This document shows positions 5,527-14,868 of a stretch of 48,817 nt of DNA, piece after piece. The stretch's first letter is position 1, and every line of letters starts with the position of its first letter. This DNA is from Candidatus Segatella mututuai (lineage in GTDB: Bacteria > Bacteroidota > Bacteroidia > Bacteroidales > Bacteroidaceae), in contig DJOI01000032.1 of the NCBI GenBank assembly GCA_002439605.1, forward strand, positions 1,469-50,285, read 5' to 3'. The notes under the pieces were generated by a model. It was not told the DNA's origin. It worked only from the letters and a program-made list of their open reading frames with translations, and made no database searches. The position numbers and the translations under genes are program-made.

Positions 5527-8208
5527 ATGGAATTAGCAAGTAAATACGATCCACAAGCAGTGGAAAGCAAATGGTATCAGTACTGGCTCGACAACAAGCT
5601 TTTCAGCTCTAAGCCAGATGGTCGCGAACCTTACACTGTGGTTATCCCTCCGCCAAATGTGACAGGTGTCCTCCACATGGGGCACATGCTCAACAACACC
5701 ATTCAAGACATCCTTGTTCGACGTGCCCGCATGGAGGGAAAAAACGCATGCTGGGTGCCAGGAACCGACCATGCCAGCATTGCTACCGAAGCCAAGGTAG
5801 TTAACCGCCTCGCCCAACAAGGTATCAAGAAGACCGACCTTACTCGCGAGGAGTTCCTCAAACACGCATGGGATTGGACGCACGAACACGGCGGCATCAT
5901 CCTCAAGCAGTTGCGTAAACTGGGTGCCAGCTGCGATTGGGATCGCACAGCATTCACAATGGATGAGACTCGTTCACGCGCTGTCATCCACGTATTCTGC
6001 GACCTTTACAAAAAAGGGTTGATTTATCGTGGTGCACGTATGGTCAATTGGGATCCAAAAGCGCAAACCGCACTTTCTGACGAGGAGGTTATCTATAAAG
6101 ACGAACACTCAAAACTTTACTATCTAAAATACTATGTAGTAGAAAACGACTGCAAGCAAGTAGAAGAAGGCAACGTGATGCACAAGGACGAAAAGGGTTA
6201 TTACGCCGTGGTAGCTACCACACGTCCTGAGACCATCATGGGAGACTCAGCGATGTGTATCAACCCAGAGGACAAGAAAAACACTTGGTTGAAAGGCAAA
6301 CACGTCATCGTGCCTCTCGTAAACCGTGAGATTCCTGTCATAGAGGATTCGTACGTTGACATCGAGTTTGGTACAGGTTGCCTGAAGGTTACTCCAGCCC
6401 ACGACGTAAACGACCATGCCCTTGGCTTGAAGCACGGACTCCAGACCATCGACATCTTCAACGACAACGGTACCATCAGCGAGGCTGCCGGCATGTACGT
6501 AGGTCAGGATCGCATGGACGTGCGCAAGCAGATTGCCATCGACCTTCAGAACGCTGGTCTCATGGAAAAGATCGAAGACTATAATAATAAGGTAGGATTC
6601 TCCGAGCGTACCAATGTGCCTATCGAGCCAAAACTCTCTACCCAGTGGTTCCTCAAGATGCAGCACTTCGCAGACATCGCTCTTCCTCCTGTCATGGATG
6701 ATGAGATTGAGTTCTATCCTAAGAAATACAAGAATACCTATCGCCACTGGTTGGAGAACATCAAGGACTGGTGCATCAGTCGCCAGCTTTGGTGGGGTCA
6801 TCGCATCCCAGCCTATTACTTTGACAACAATGGCAAGAAGGACTTCGTGGTAGCAGAGACTGCTGCGGAAGCCTTGAAGCTCGCACAAGAGAAAAATGCC
6901 AATATCAAGGCAGAAGACCTTGAGCAGGAAAGCGACTGCCTCGACACCTGGTTCTCTTCTTGGCTGTGGCCAATCTCACTCTTCGATGGAATCGAACATC
7001 CTGACAATGAAGAAATTAACTATTACTACCCGACTTCCGACTTGGTAACAGGACCGGACATCATCTTCTTCTGGGTGGCACGTATGATTATGGCAGGTTA
7101 CGAATATCGTGGAAAAATGCCATTTAAGCATGTGTACTTCACTGGCATCGTTCGAGACAAGCTCGGTAGGAAGATGAGCAAGTCTTTAGGTAACTCTCCA
7201 GATCCATTAGACCTTATTGATAAGTTTGGTGCTGATGGTGTACGTATGGGTATGATGCTCTCTGCCCCAGCCGGCAACGATATTCTCTTCGACGAGAGTC
7301 TCTGCGAGCAGGGACGTAACTTCAACAACAAGATTTGGAACGCCTTCCGCCTCGTGAAGAGTTGGGAGACCGCCGACATCGAGCAGCCTAAGAGCGCCGA
7401 GATAGCAGAAAAATGGTTCGATGCCAAGCTCAAAGAGGTAAACGAGGAGATGGAGAAACAGTTTAAAGAGTACCGTATTTCTGAAGCTTTGATGACCGTA
7501 TATAAGTTGTTCTGGGATGAGTTCTCATCCTGGTATTTGGAGATGGTAAAACCAGTTTACGGTCAGCCCATCGACCAAAAGAGCTATGATGCTACATTAA
7601 AGTTCTTCGATGCCCTCCTGAAGATGTTGCATCCATTTATGCCATTCATCACCGAGGAGTTGTGGCAGCACATCTACGACCACAAGGAAGGCGAGAGCAT
7701 CATGCGCGAGAAGTTGGAGATTCCTGCTCCTACAGCCGACGACCTGAAGCTCACCGCCGACATCGAGAACGTGAAGCAGATTATCGCTGGTGTACGCACC
7801 GTTCGCAACCAGAAGAACATAGCCCAGAAAGAGAAGTTGATTCTTCAGGTAGTAGGTAAGAACGACTATGAAGCTTATAACGACACAATCCTCAAGATGG
7901 CTAACCTCGACAAGATTGAAGTCATTTCAGAGAAGAGCGCCGACGCAAGTAGCTTCATGGTGGGCACCGACGAGTTTGCCGTACCATTGGGCGACCTCAT
8001 CGACGTGGCAGCCGAAATCGAGAAGGCAGAGGCTCAGCTCAAGCACCTCGAAGGCTTCCTCGCAGGTGTACGCAAGAAACTCGGCAACGAGAACTTCGTG
8101 GCTCACGCTCCTGAAAAGGTTGTAGCCCTCGAACGCAAGAAGGAAAGCGACTCCGTGGAAAAGATCGCCGCCCTGAAGGCTACCATCGAGGAACTGAAGA
8201 AGAAGTAA
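5527..8208 (+). CDS. valS: Valyl-tRNA synthetase
   Basis: An 893-residue class I aminoacyl-tRNA synthetase that charges tRNA-Val. The HIGH-type signature HMGH is at residues 50-53 after PPPNVTGVL. The editing CP1 domain follows, with GTDHASIATE and ATTRPETIMGD. The KMSKS loop is at residues 549-553. An anticodon-binding helical domain precedes a C-terminal coiled-coil arm (about 825-893, rich in Lys/Glu), characteristic of ValRS. Length is within the family range. Start chosen because MELASKYDPQAVESKWYQYW aligns with the usual N-terminus. Probably monocistronic or read through into the next lipoprotein gene, as no clear terminator separates them. Confidence 0.98.
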   Translation: MELASKYDPQAVESKWYQYWLDNKLFSSKPDGREPYTVVIPPPNVTGVLHMGHMLNNTIQDILVRRARMEGKNACWVPGTDHASIATEAKVVNRLAQQGIKKTDLTREEFLKHAWDWTHEHGGIILKQLRKLGASCDWDRTAFTMDETRSRAVIHVFCDLYKKGLIYRGARMVNWDPKAQTALSDEEVIYKDEHSKLYYLKYYVVENDCKQVEEGNVMHKDEKGYYAVVATTRPETIMGDSAMCINPEDKKNTWLKGKHVIVPLVNREIPVIEDSYVDIEFGTGCLKVTPAHDVNDHALGLKHGLQTIDIFNDNGTISEAAGMYVGQDRMDVRKQIAIDLQNAGLMEKIEDYNNKVGFSERTNVPIEPKLSTQWFLKMQHFADIALPPVMDDEIEFYPKKYKNTYRHWLENIKDWCISRQLWWGHRIPAYYFDNNGKKDFVVAETAAEALKLAQEKNANIKAEDLEQESDCLDTWFSSWLWPISLFDGIEHPDNEEINYYYPTSDLVTGPDIIFFWVARMIMAGYEYRGKMPFKHVYFTGIVRDKLGRKMSKSLGNSPDPLDLIDKFGADGVRMGMMLSAPAGNDILFDESLCEQGRNFNNKIWNAFRLVKSWETADIEQPKSAEIAEKWFDAKLKEVNEEMEKQFKEYRISEALMTVYKLFWDEFSSWYLEMVKPVYGQPIDQKSYDATLKFFDALLKMLHPFMPFITEELWQHIYDHKEGESIMREKLEIPAPTADDLKLTADIENVKQIIAGVRTVRNQKNIAQKEKLILQVVGKNDYEAYNDTILKMANLDKIEVISEKSADASSFMVGTDEFAVPLGDLIDVAAEIEKAEAQLKHLEGFLAGVRKKLGNENFVAHAPEKVVALERKKESDSVEKIAALKATIEELKKK

Positions 8209-8236
8209 CCAACTATTTTTTCTATGTTAAATGTTG

Positions 8237-8326
8237 AATGTTAAGTGTTAAACGAGGCGACTCTTTCCATCTTAAAAACAAGACTTTACAAGGGTTTCCA
8301 TAACTTAACATTTAACACTTAACATT
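8237..8326. repeat. AT-rich inverted-repeat element, copy 1
   Basis: AATGTTAAGTGTTAAA at 8237-8252 is exactly inverted at 8311-8326 (TTTAACACTTAACATT), 58 nt apart. The same 16-mer with a near-identical partner recurs at 20191-20270. The element fills the valS/lipoprotein gap and ends 16 nt before the next start codon. It may form a long hairpin in the transcript or be a dispersed repeat. Confidence 0.75.
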
Positions 8327-8342
8327 TAATATTTTTCATATC

Positions 8343-9536
8343 ATGACAAGAAAGAAGCTTTTCACCTTATTTATATACATATTCTTTGCACTGATGGGAC
8401 TGACGAGTTGCACCGACGAGGCTTTCGATATCGACAGCGTCAACAAGCAAACCCTGCTCATCATGTTTCCATGGTCGGGAACCGAACATTCGGCTGGCCT
8501 CTACAGCGAGATGACAAACAACCTGGCCCAGATGGAGAATGCCATAAAGAATAACAAGGGACTAAAAAATACAAGGGTCTTCGTGTTCATGAGTACATCA
8601 GCCACACAGAGCACGCTCTTTGAGCTGAGATACAACTCGAGCACCTTTGCAGTAGACCATGAGACATTGGCAAACTATACCGACAACTCCTATACCACGG
8701 CTGAAGGCCTGACGGGTATCATCGGCGAGGTGAAACAGCAAGCAGAAGCACTCAACTATGCCCTTATCATCGGAGGACACGGAACAGGATGGAGCAACAT
8801 ATCAGACTGGACTGACTATCCCAACAAAGCCAAGAAAAAAACAGCCATCAAGACTCGTTCCTTTGGCGGGCTAAACAACACTTATGCCATTGATGTGTCT
8901 TCATTGGCACAAGCCATCGAGACCAATGGCATCAAGATGCAGTACATTCTGTTTGACGCTTGCTACATGAGTAATGTAGAGACGGCTTACGAACTGAAGG
9001 ATGCCACCAACTTCCTGCTGGCATCACCCAATGAAATCATAGCACAGGGACTGCCTTACGAGACGATTTGGAACGATCTCAACACCACGACCCCCAACTA
9101 CTCAAACGTCATCTCGTCATACTACTCTTATTACAACAGTACCTCTACCCCATACGCAAGCATGGCGGCCATCGACTGCCGACAGATGGACAACCTGGCT
9201 GCCATCATGAAGGAAATCAACAGCAAGTATACGATGACGGCAGAACGTCTGGAAGGGGTGCAGCGCGAAGATGGTTTCCTTCCCGGCATCTTCTACGACT
9301 TGGGCAACTACGTGGACAGCCTGAAACCCAGCGGAGTGCTGAAGGATAGGTTCAACACCCAGCTCAAGGCCACCGTCAAGGCATCGAAGAGTACCGACTA
9401 TGTATATGTCGATCGGCTCGGTGGTGAAATCAAGGTCAGGGACTTCTCCGGCCTTTCCATCTCCGACCCCAGCACACATCCCGTGGCACTCAGAACCAAG
9501 AAACAAACCCAATGGTGGAAAGCCACTCATGAGTAA
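8343..9536 (+). CDS. Clostripain-family (C11) cysteine peptidase, lipoprotein
   Basis: A 397-residue predicted surface or periplasmic lipoprotein with signal peptide FTLFIYIFFALMGLTSC (lipid-modified cysteine 23). The peptidase C11 domain follows. The catalytic histidine is in GGHGTGW (His146), after a run of hydrophobic strand residues ALIIGG. The catalytic cysteine is in FDACYMSNVE (Cys207). Such enzymes cleave after basic residues and are often self-activating; substrate here is unknown. Length is close to other Bacteroidota C11 lipoproteins. It lies between valS and a GYF_2 membrane protein, all in the same direction; a 53-nt gap precedes the latter. Confidence 0.9.
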   Translation: MTRKKLFTLFIYIFFALMGLTSCTDEAFDIDSVNKQTLLIMFPWSGTEHSAGLYSEMTNNLAQMENAIKNNKGLKNTRVFVFMSTSATQSTLFELRYNSSTFAVDHETLANYTDNSYTTAEGLTGIIGEVKQQAEALNYALIIGGHGTGWSNISDWTDYPNKAKKKTAIKTRSFGGLNNTYAIDVSSLAQAIETNGIKMQYILFDACYMSNVETAYELKDATNFLLASPNEIIAQGLPYETIWNDLNTTTPNYSNVISSYYSYYNSTSTPYASMAAIDCRQMDNLAAIMKEINSKYTMTAERLEGVQREDGFLPGIFYDLGNYVDSLKPSGVLKDRFNTQLKATVKASKSTDYVYVDRLGGEIKVRDFSGLSISDPSTHPVALRTKKQTQWWKATHE

Positions 9537-9589
9537 TAAGTAATGAGTGAAGAATAAAAATAAACTTGCAATAAAAACAGATAGAAACA

Positions 9590-10495
9590 ATGGAATACTT
9601 TATCGTAGAAAACGGAAAGCAAGCTGGACCATTCACCATTGCCCAGCTGGCAGAGAAACATATCAAATCCGAGACCTTGGTATGGAAAGAAGGTATGACC
9701 GACTGGACTCCAGCCTGGAAAGTAGCAGAACTGAAATATATCCTCGCCGAAGACGACCAGCAGGCGGGCTCTGCTGTGCCTCCAGTACCTCCTACCACAA
9801 ACCAGGAAACAGAAAAGAGTCAGCCTGCCCAACCTGTAGACAAGACCGAGGGAAGAGAGAGCGAGGAGAGCAACGACAAGAAACCTAAGAAAAAGAATTC
9901 TTATTGGAAAATCATCCTAAGCATCCTGGTGGTGCTCATGCTCATACTGGCATTCACCAACCCAGGAAGAGACGCTCACAAGCAAGCCGTAAAGGAAGAA
10001 GTGGAAAAAGTGGTGGACAAGGCTACAAACATAAGCGACGACTTCATATTCGCACAGGACATGCGCTCTTTTGCCAAGATGATTTCCAACAACATAATAG
10101 ACGTAGCCTTCGACCAACTTTTCGAATATCACAATTACATCATCTTCTCGAAAGGTACCGTCAGCTTCAATGGCAAGAGCCACAATGTAAGCTTCGGAAT
10201 CTTAGGCAACGTGTATACCATCAATGCCGATGATGTCATCAAGGCAATGGAAAAAACAGAGTTGATGAACAGCAACAACCCAGCCAACAATGCAGGTGAA
10301 AATCAAACAGGAAACGCCTCTTCCGACAGCAGCAACCTCCAGACTCAGCTCGAGGAAAAAGCCAACGAGGCTATCGATAAGCTGTCAGATAAGGTTAGCA
10401 AGAAAGTAGAAGACAAAATCAATGAAAAGCTGGAAGAATTGAACGACTCCTCCAATATCGACAAAATAGTAGACAAGATTCTCAGCCTGTTTTAA
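9590..10495 (+). CDS. GYF_2-domain membrane protein
   Basis: A 301-residue protein. Residues 1-50 form a GYF_2/DUF4339 domain (YFIVENGKQAGPFTIAQL, then VWKEGMTDW). A Pro/Glu/Lys linker (about 55-103) ends in KKPKKKNS, followed by a transmembrane helix at about 105-124. After it come a basic/acidic helical stretch, a beta-rich segment around SFGILGNVYTINADD that may be a DUF4359-like domain, an Asn-rich linker and a C-terminal amphipathic Lys/Glu helical region (about 245-301). GYF_2 domains usually bind proline-rich peptides; the partner is not known. The gene ends shortly before an intrinsic terminator. Confidence 0.85.
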   Translation: MEYFIVENGKQAGPFTIAQLAEKHIKSETLVWKEGMTDWTPAWKVAELKYILAEDDQQAGSAVPPVPPTTNQETEKSQPAQPVDKTEGRESEESNDKKPKKKNSYWKIILSILVVLMLILAFTNPGRDAHKQAVKEEVEKVVDKATNISDDFIFAQDMRSFAKMISNNIIDVAFDQLFEYHNYIIFSKGTVSFNGKSHNVSFGILGNVYTINADDVIKAMEKTELMNSNNPANNAGENQTGNASSDSSNLQTQLEEKANEAIDKLSDKVSKKVEDKINEKLEELNDSSNIDKIVDKILSLF

Positions 10496-10542
10496 CAGTC
10501 CTCCCTACAGAAGTGACGACACATAAAAAACTATATTATCAC

Positions 10543-10576
10543 AAAGCCCTCCCCCCTTGTGGGGCAGGGCTTTTTA
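10543..10576 (+). terminator. Intrinsic terminator after the GYF_2 gene
   Basis: AAAGCCCTCCCCCC and GGGGCAGGGCTTT pair around TTGT, with T residues following on the plus strand. It lies about 50 nt past the stop at 10495. Confidence 0.85.
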
Positions 10577-10638
10577 TCTCCGTTAAGCACATAACTGCTA
10601 TCACGACACGCATAAAAACGCGATAGGCTTCGAACTTA

Positions 10639-10700
10639 AACGCAAGTACTTTCATCAGCCAACGCAAGTACTTTCATTGGCCAATGAAAGTACTTGCGTT
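10639..10700. repeat. Direct plus palindromic repeat element
   Basis: Positions 10661-10700 form a perfect 40-bp palindrome, each arm being AACGCAAGTACTTTCATTGG or its complement. A further copy of the first 17 bases of the arm, AACGCAAGTACTTTCAT, precedes it at 10639-10655, so the unit repeats every 22 bp. It lies between convergent genes. It resembles dispersed palindromic intergenic repeats rather than a terminator. Confidence 0.8.
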
Positions 10701-10737
10701 TTCTAAAGGGAATCCTCCCTGAAGTTTCACATTTATG

Positions 10738-12630
10738 TTATTCTGATTTCAACTCCTCTTTCAACTTCTCCACTCCAGGAAAACTTGTCGTCTGATAAGT
10801 TATCTTTCCGTCCTTGTTGACAACGAAATAAGTAGGTATACCAGAGAAATGATAAAGTTCGGCAAGAGCTGCAGCCTGCTCCTTGGTCAACCGTACATGC
10901 ACACCACTTATAGTCTTTATCATCTCGCCCCATTTTCCAACAGGCGATGAAGCATCAGCTATGTAAACATAAACCACATCGGTGAGTTGTTCTTTCAAAG
11001 GCCGAATGGCCAACATGGCAGCCTTGCATGGCACACACCACGTGTTCCAAAAATCAAGGAGCAGAGTTTTTCCTTTATATTTATTTATGATCGTGGAAAA
11101 AATCTGTTCGGCAGACATCTTGGGGTCTATGTCTATAATGCTGTATACAGAACTGGATTTGGCTGTCTTTTTCATCTCAGCCATCTTTTCGTCGGCAGAC
11201 TCTTGCTGAGACTTCAAGTCTTCATTGTCGGCAAAAAGCAATTCCCTCACCATATCATTGGCTATACTATCGCGAGCCACTGCCATCTGCTGTTCGGTGA
11301 GAAGATGCTTGCGTCCTAAAGAACGGCTCAGACGCTTTCCGACAGCTATATCATCCAACAATGGGTCTGCCGCCATATATTGGCGACGAAAACTTGGCGC
11401 AAAGTCTGCAAGATAAGAATAATAACGCTGATTCTTGGAACGAAGGATTGGGAGTTGCTCCAATGGTTTGAAATACGACAATGTGTCAACACTCAGGTCG
11501 GCGCGTCGCACTCCTTTCTTGCCTGCAATCACAGGAGCCATGGCAATATTGTTCTTAAAGCCAAACAACGCCGATGCATAATTCATGGAAAGATAGCTCT
11601 TCGCCAAGGTTCGGGTGGCAGCGCTGATGGTTGTATCGGCATTAATGGCAGATATTTTTTGCTCATAAATCTTCCGCACATAATCACGATATTGTAATGG
11701 CGTCATACCACAAATATCATCAAAGAAAGTATCGCCAAAGACATCAAGCATTGTCTTCACGCTCTGCAACTCGGTATCGACAGCAGCATATTTGCCTTCA
11801 AACCAAACATATTTCTTGACGTTTGCATCATCTGCAAAAAGATGTGTAGCGGCAAGCGTCAGTGTGGTGAGGTCAACAATTACTGTTGTCGTGTCGTGAG
11901 GCACTGCAAGAAACGGCATCTCCATTCGGTTAACCCGAATTGTTGCTATAGTCGGTAAAATAGCATTGGCACTTATGCAACATGTTCCATCCACGCTAAT
12001 AGAGTCGTGGTCGAACGGCATGCGTTGTGGTGAAAACCAATTATCCACAACAACATCGAGTGTGGTACCATATTCTGGTTTATATCCAAGCAAACGCACA
12101 TTCACAACAGTCTTGCCAAGGTTGAGATCGGTAGATGGCAATTCTACCTTTTTGTCAAATGCTTGCTGTAACAAGTACTGTGGAATGTCAGTCTGCGGCC
12201 GCCTACCATCGAGACGCACTCCATAAATGTTCCAACCAGAGTTGTCGGCTATTTCACGGAAATCAAACTCCGTCGTGGTATCTGGCATTGGCTTGAAACG
12301 CAAAGTAGCAGAAATGTACCCACATTCAGGCACTTTCACAAAAGCACCTTTAGGCAACTGTGGGCTACCCAAATAAGCATATGTAGCACCATTTGCTAAA
12401 AGAGCAGCTTGGGAATCTATTCCTACCTTGCCACTCGCCTGATAGATTTTTACATCAAGAACAGTAGCTTTCTTGTCGAGCGTCACACGCTCTATCTCTA
12501 ATTTATGATTGTTAGAGGCCAAGAAGTAAGGACGTTCAACAACTCGCTTGGCTTGTGCCGTTGAAGCAACGACCATCATCAGAAAGGCAACAAGCGATAA
12601 GCCTTCTGACAAAAGGAATTTTGTTTTCAT
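10738..12630 (-). CDS. TlpA-like thioredoxin-fold protein
   Basis: A 630-residue exported protein. The chosen ATG gives the signal peptide MKTKFLLSEGLSLVAFLMMV ending in STAQA; the longer frame to 12699 would overlap the DUF2461 gene. Residues about 25-480 form a large beta-rich then helical region of unknown function. Residues about 490-630 are a TlpA/AhpC-TSA thioredoxin domain with the redox motif WCVPCK (Cys532, Cys535), the cis-proline segment GIPTYFVV and KDGKITYQ. Such proteins reduce or transfer disulfides in the periplasm. Last gene of an nth-DUF2461-TlpA series. Substrate unknown. Confidence 0.9.
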   Translation of the reverse strand: MKTKFLLSEGLSLVAFLMMVVASTAQAKRVVERPYFLASNNHKLEIERVTLDKKATVLDVKIYQASGKVGIDSQAALLANGATYAYLGSPQLPKGAFVKVPECGYISATLRFKPMPDTTTEFDFREIADNSGWNIYGVRLDGRRPQTDIPQYLLQQAFDKKVELPSTDLNLGKTVVNVRLLGYKPEYGTTLDVVVDNWFSPQRMPFDHDSISVDGTCCISANAILPTIATIRVNRMEMPFLAVPHDTTTVIVDLTTLTLAATHLFADDANVKKYVWFEGKYAAVDTELQSVKTMLDVFGDTFFDDICGMTPLQYRDYVRKIYEQKISAINADTTISAATRTLAKSYLSMNYASALFGFKNNIAMAPVIAGKKGVRRADLSVDTLSYFKPLEQLPILRSKNQRYYSYLADFAPSFRRQYMAADPLLDDIAVGKRLSRSLGRKHLLTEQQMAVARDSIANDMVRELLFADNEDLKSQQESADEKMAEMKKTAKSSSVYSIIDIDPKMSAEQIFSTIINKYKGKTLLLDFWNTWCVPCKAAMLAIRPLKEQLTDVVYVYIADASSPVGKWGEMIKTISGVHVRLTKEQAAALAELYHFSGIPTYFVVNKDGKITYQTTSFPGVEKLKEELKSE

Positions 12631-12685
12631 ATGATGTATATATTTCAAGACTTTAATGTTATTTTCCTCGAAAGAATAGATTCTA

Positions 12686-13399
12686 CTATTCATAGTCATC
12701 TATCACAGAATTGACGAAATCCATCATGGGCTTTGCCACACGGAAGATGTCTGCCGACTTGCTGAGCCAAGTGTCACCCACGAAGAAATCATCAGGCACA
12801 CGAACCCAGGCACAATAGTCCTTCATCTTCAGATAGTCGAGAAACTCATAATCCTTGGGGAAATCCTTGGGAGCTTTCTTCAACATGTTGAGTCCGAAGC
12901 CTTTGTCGCTCATCTGATCATCATCCTTCCATACACCCTCACCGGGATAACCGAAGGTCTTGACGAACCTACCGTTTTCCACAGCACACCGCCATGCATC
13001 TATGTTGCCCATAATCTCGTTGCGGCAAGAAGTAAGTATATTGGTAGGCAGATAATAGCTACCAACAGCCAAAAGACAATGTCCTGGCTCTACATGGATA
13101 TAGTAGCCACCACGAAGCGACTTCTTGCCATGGGCACAGATGTAGGCACCGAAATGACGCTTATAGGGCGACTTGTCCGAAGAGAAACGTATGTCGCGAT
13201 AGAAACGATATGTACAGTCTTTCACCTGCAAGTGGGCTATTTCGTCATCAAAGCTCGCATAATGGTCGATCGCCTTCTTGATGCCCTCCTCAAAGTCAGA
13301 CTTGGCTGCCAAATACTCAGCCTTGTGCTCCTGGAACCACTCACGATTGTTGTGAGCAGCCACTTCTGCCAAAAAACGATTGATTTTCTTGATATCCAT
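12686..13399 (-). CDS. DUF2461 domain-containing protein
   Basis: A 237-residue cytoplasmic protein of the DUF2461 (TIGR02453) family, of unknown function. Family hallmarks are NREWFQEHKAEYLAAKSDFE near the N-terminus, RFYRDIRFSSDKSPYKRHFGA in the middle and GGYYIHVEPG. Length equals the usual 220-240. The ATG is 13 nt after the stop of nth, suggesting co-transcription, and about 55 nt precede the TlpA-like gene. The pairing with endonuclease III is suggestive but does not establish a DNA-repair role. Confidence 0.9.
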   Translation of the reverse strand: MDIKKINRFLAEVAAHNNREWFQEHKAEYLAAKSDFEEGIKKAIDHYASFDDEIAHLQVKDCTYRFYRDIRFSSDKSPYKRHFGAYICAHGKKSLRGGYYIHVEPGHCLLAVGSYYLPTNILTSCRNEIMGNIDAWRCAVENGRFVKTFGYPGEGVWKDDDQMSDKGFGLNMLKKAPKDFPKDYEFLDYLKMKDYCAWVRVPDDFFVGDTWLSKSADIFRVAKPMMDFVNSVIDDYE

Positions 13400-13412
13400 C
13401 TTATCTGTATTT

Positions 13413-14060
13413 CTATAGTTTACTGTTTTTCAGGTGCTTGGGACAATAATCATCAAAGAAGCACTTCTCGCAAAGCGGTTTGGCACTCTTGCATACATAG
13501 CGACCATGCAGCAGAAGCCAATGGTGAGCATTGGGAATGTCGGCTTCGGGAATGTTCGCCATCAGATAATCTTCTACCTTTCGGGGACTGTCTGCCGAAG
13601 GAGGAACCAACCCCATGCGATGGCTTACACGATAGACATGCGTATCTACCGCCATGGTGGCCTCGCCAAACCAAACGGCACGAACCACATTGGCTGTCTT
13701 GCGCCCTACTCCCGCAAGGCTCGTCAAATCGGATGCCGATTCTGGCACCTCGCCCTTGAACCTTTCTACCAACTGGGACGACATCTCCACAAGATGTTTA
13801 GCCTTGGCATTGGGATAGCTCACCGAACGAATCAGTTCGTACACATCATCAACAGAAGCCACTGACATGGAACGGGCATCGGGATAACGGGCAAAAAGGG
13901 CAGGCGTAACCATGTTGATGCGCTTGTCGGTACACTGAGCCGATAGCAAAGTTGCGACCAACAACTGAAAAGCGCTGCCAAACTCCAACTCGGTAGTTAC
14001 ACGAGGCATCTCCCGACGGAAATGATCCAACACATATTGATACCTTTCTTTGCGAAGCAT
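13413..14060 (-). CDS. nth: Endonuclease III
   Basis: A 215-residue DNA glycosylase/AP lyase that removes oxidised pyrimidines in base-excision repair. The helix-hairpin-helix LAGVGRKTANVV carries the catalytic lysine (Lys121) and the catalytic aspartate is in VDTHVYRV (Asp139). The C-terminal [4Fe-4S] cluster cysteines are 190, 197, 200 and 206 in the C-X6-C-X2-C-X5-C pattern. The open frame extends 25 codons further upstream, but the family N-terminus starts at MLRKERYQYVLDHF, and the extension crosses the hairpin at 14082-14125. Confidence 0.96.
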   Translation of the reverse strand: MLRKERYQYVLDHFRREMPRVTTELEFGSAFQLLVATLLSAQCTDKRINMVTPALFARYPDARSMSVASVDDVYELIRSVSYPNAKAKHLVEMSSQLVERFKGEVPESASDLTSLAGVGRKTANVVRAVWFGEATMAVDTHVYRVSHRMGLVPPSADSPRKVEDYLMANIPEADIPNAHHWLLLHGRYVCKSAKPLCEKCFFDDYCPKHLKNSKL

Positions 14061-14081
14061 AGTTCTTACGCAATTATGAGC

Positions 14082-14125
14082 ATAGCCATACCACCCCCCC
14101 AAAAAAAAGGACGCAGTATGGCTAT
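14082..14125. terminator. Hairpin between ompH-like gene and nth
   Basis: ATAGCCATAC at 14082-14091 and GTATGGCTAT at 14116-14125 are exact complements. The loop holds runs of seven C and eight A. On the minus strand it lies just after the OmpH-like gene and just before nth, so it could end that transcript, although a classic U-tract after the stem is lacking. Confidence 0.45.
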
Positions 14126-14176
14126 CAAACAACATCTCTATTCGTTAATATAAATGTGTGCTTATTTCGTATTCTG

Positions 14177-14782
14177 TTATTTCTTGGCAGCAGTCTCGCT
14201 CTTCAACTTGCCTTTGTAAGCCTTGTTTAAGCCAGCGATAACCTCGTTGGTGATATCATAAGCCTTGTCGGCATAGAGCAGGTTGTCGCCACTCTTTGAG
14301 AAGATGATACTGTACTTCTTATCCTTGTTGTAAGCAGCCAAGTAGTGAGCGATGCTATCATGGAGAGCATTGTTATACTTTGCCTGCTCGGCAGCGAACT
14401 CGTTGCTCAGACGTTGCTGCAAGCCTTGCATGTCGTTGCTCTGCTTCTGCAAACCAGCCTGAATAGCCTCGGCTTGCTCGCGGGTAAGTGCATTCTGTTG
14501 AATCTTCTGCTGGAAGTTAGCGGCTGCTGCCTGCAGGCCTTGCTGTTTCTGTGCAAGTGTAGCCTGAATGTTCTGGCCCTTCTTCTCCAAGATGGCAGAA
14601 TACTCTTTGGCAAATGTATACTGTGTCATGATAGAGTCGACCTCTACATATGCTATCTTCAACTCAGCAGGAGCCTTGCTCTCAGACTTAGCCTCTACCT
14701 GAGGCTGCGACTTGTTGCATGAAGCCAATGACAAGGCAGCAACTGCTGCGATAGCCATGGTGCCCAAAATGTTCTTTTTCAT
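14177..14782 (-). CDS. OmpH/Skp-like lipoprotein
   Basis: A 201-residue protein of the OmpH/Skp family, periplasmic chaperones for outer-membrane proteins. It begins with a signal peptide and lipobox (AAVAALSLASC, Cys22), so unlike soluble Skp it is predicted to be lipid-anchored. The core about residues 42-190 starts with KIAYVEVDSIMTQY, passes through a long Gln/Ala-rich coiled coil (about 65-140) and ends with YSIIFSKSGDNLLYADKAYD. Client binding in the trimeric tentacle fold is known for the family; its role here is inferred. Confidence 0.9.
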   Translation of the reverse strand: MKKNILGTMAIAAVAALSLASCNKSQPQVEAKSESKAPAELKIAYVEVDSIMTQYTFAKEYSAILEKKGQNIQATLAQKQQGLQAAAANFQQKIQQNALTREQAEAIQAGLQKQSNDMQGLQQRLSNEFAAEQAKYNNALHDSIAHYLAAYNKDKKYSIIFSKSGDNLLYADKAYDITNEVIAGLNKAYKGKLKSETAAKK

Positions 14783-14868
14783 TTTCTTGTTATTTTAGTT
14801 TTTATTACTTATTTCTTTGTTCCCTCAAGAAAGTTAAAGATTTTCTTCCCTGTCTATTCTGCATCCTC

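Noticed and set aside
6247..6888. 213-codon frame antisense to valS
   Set aside because: Shadow of a strongly supported synthetase gene.
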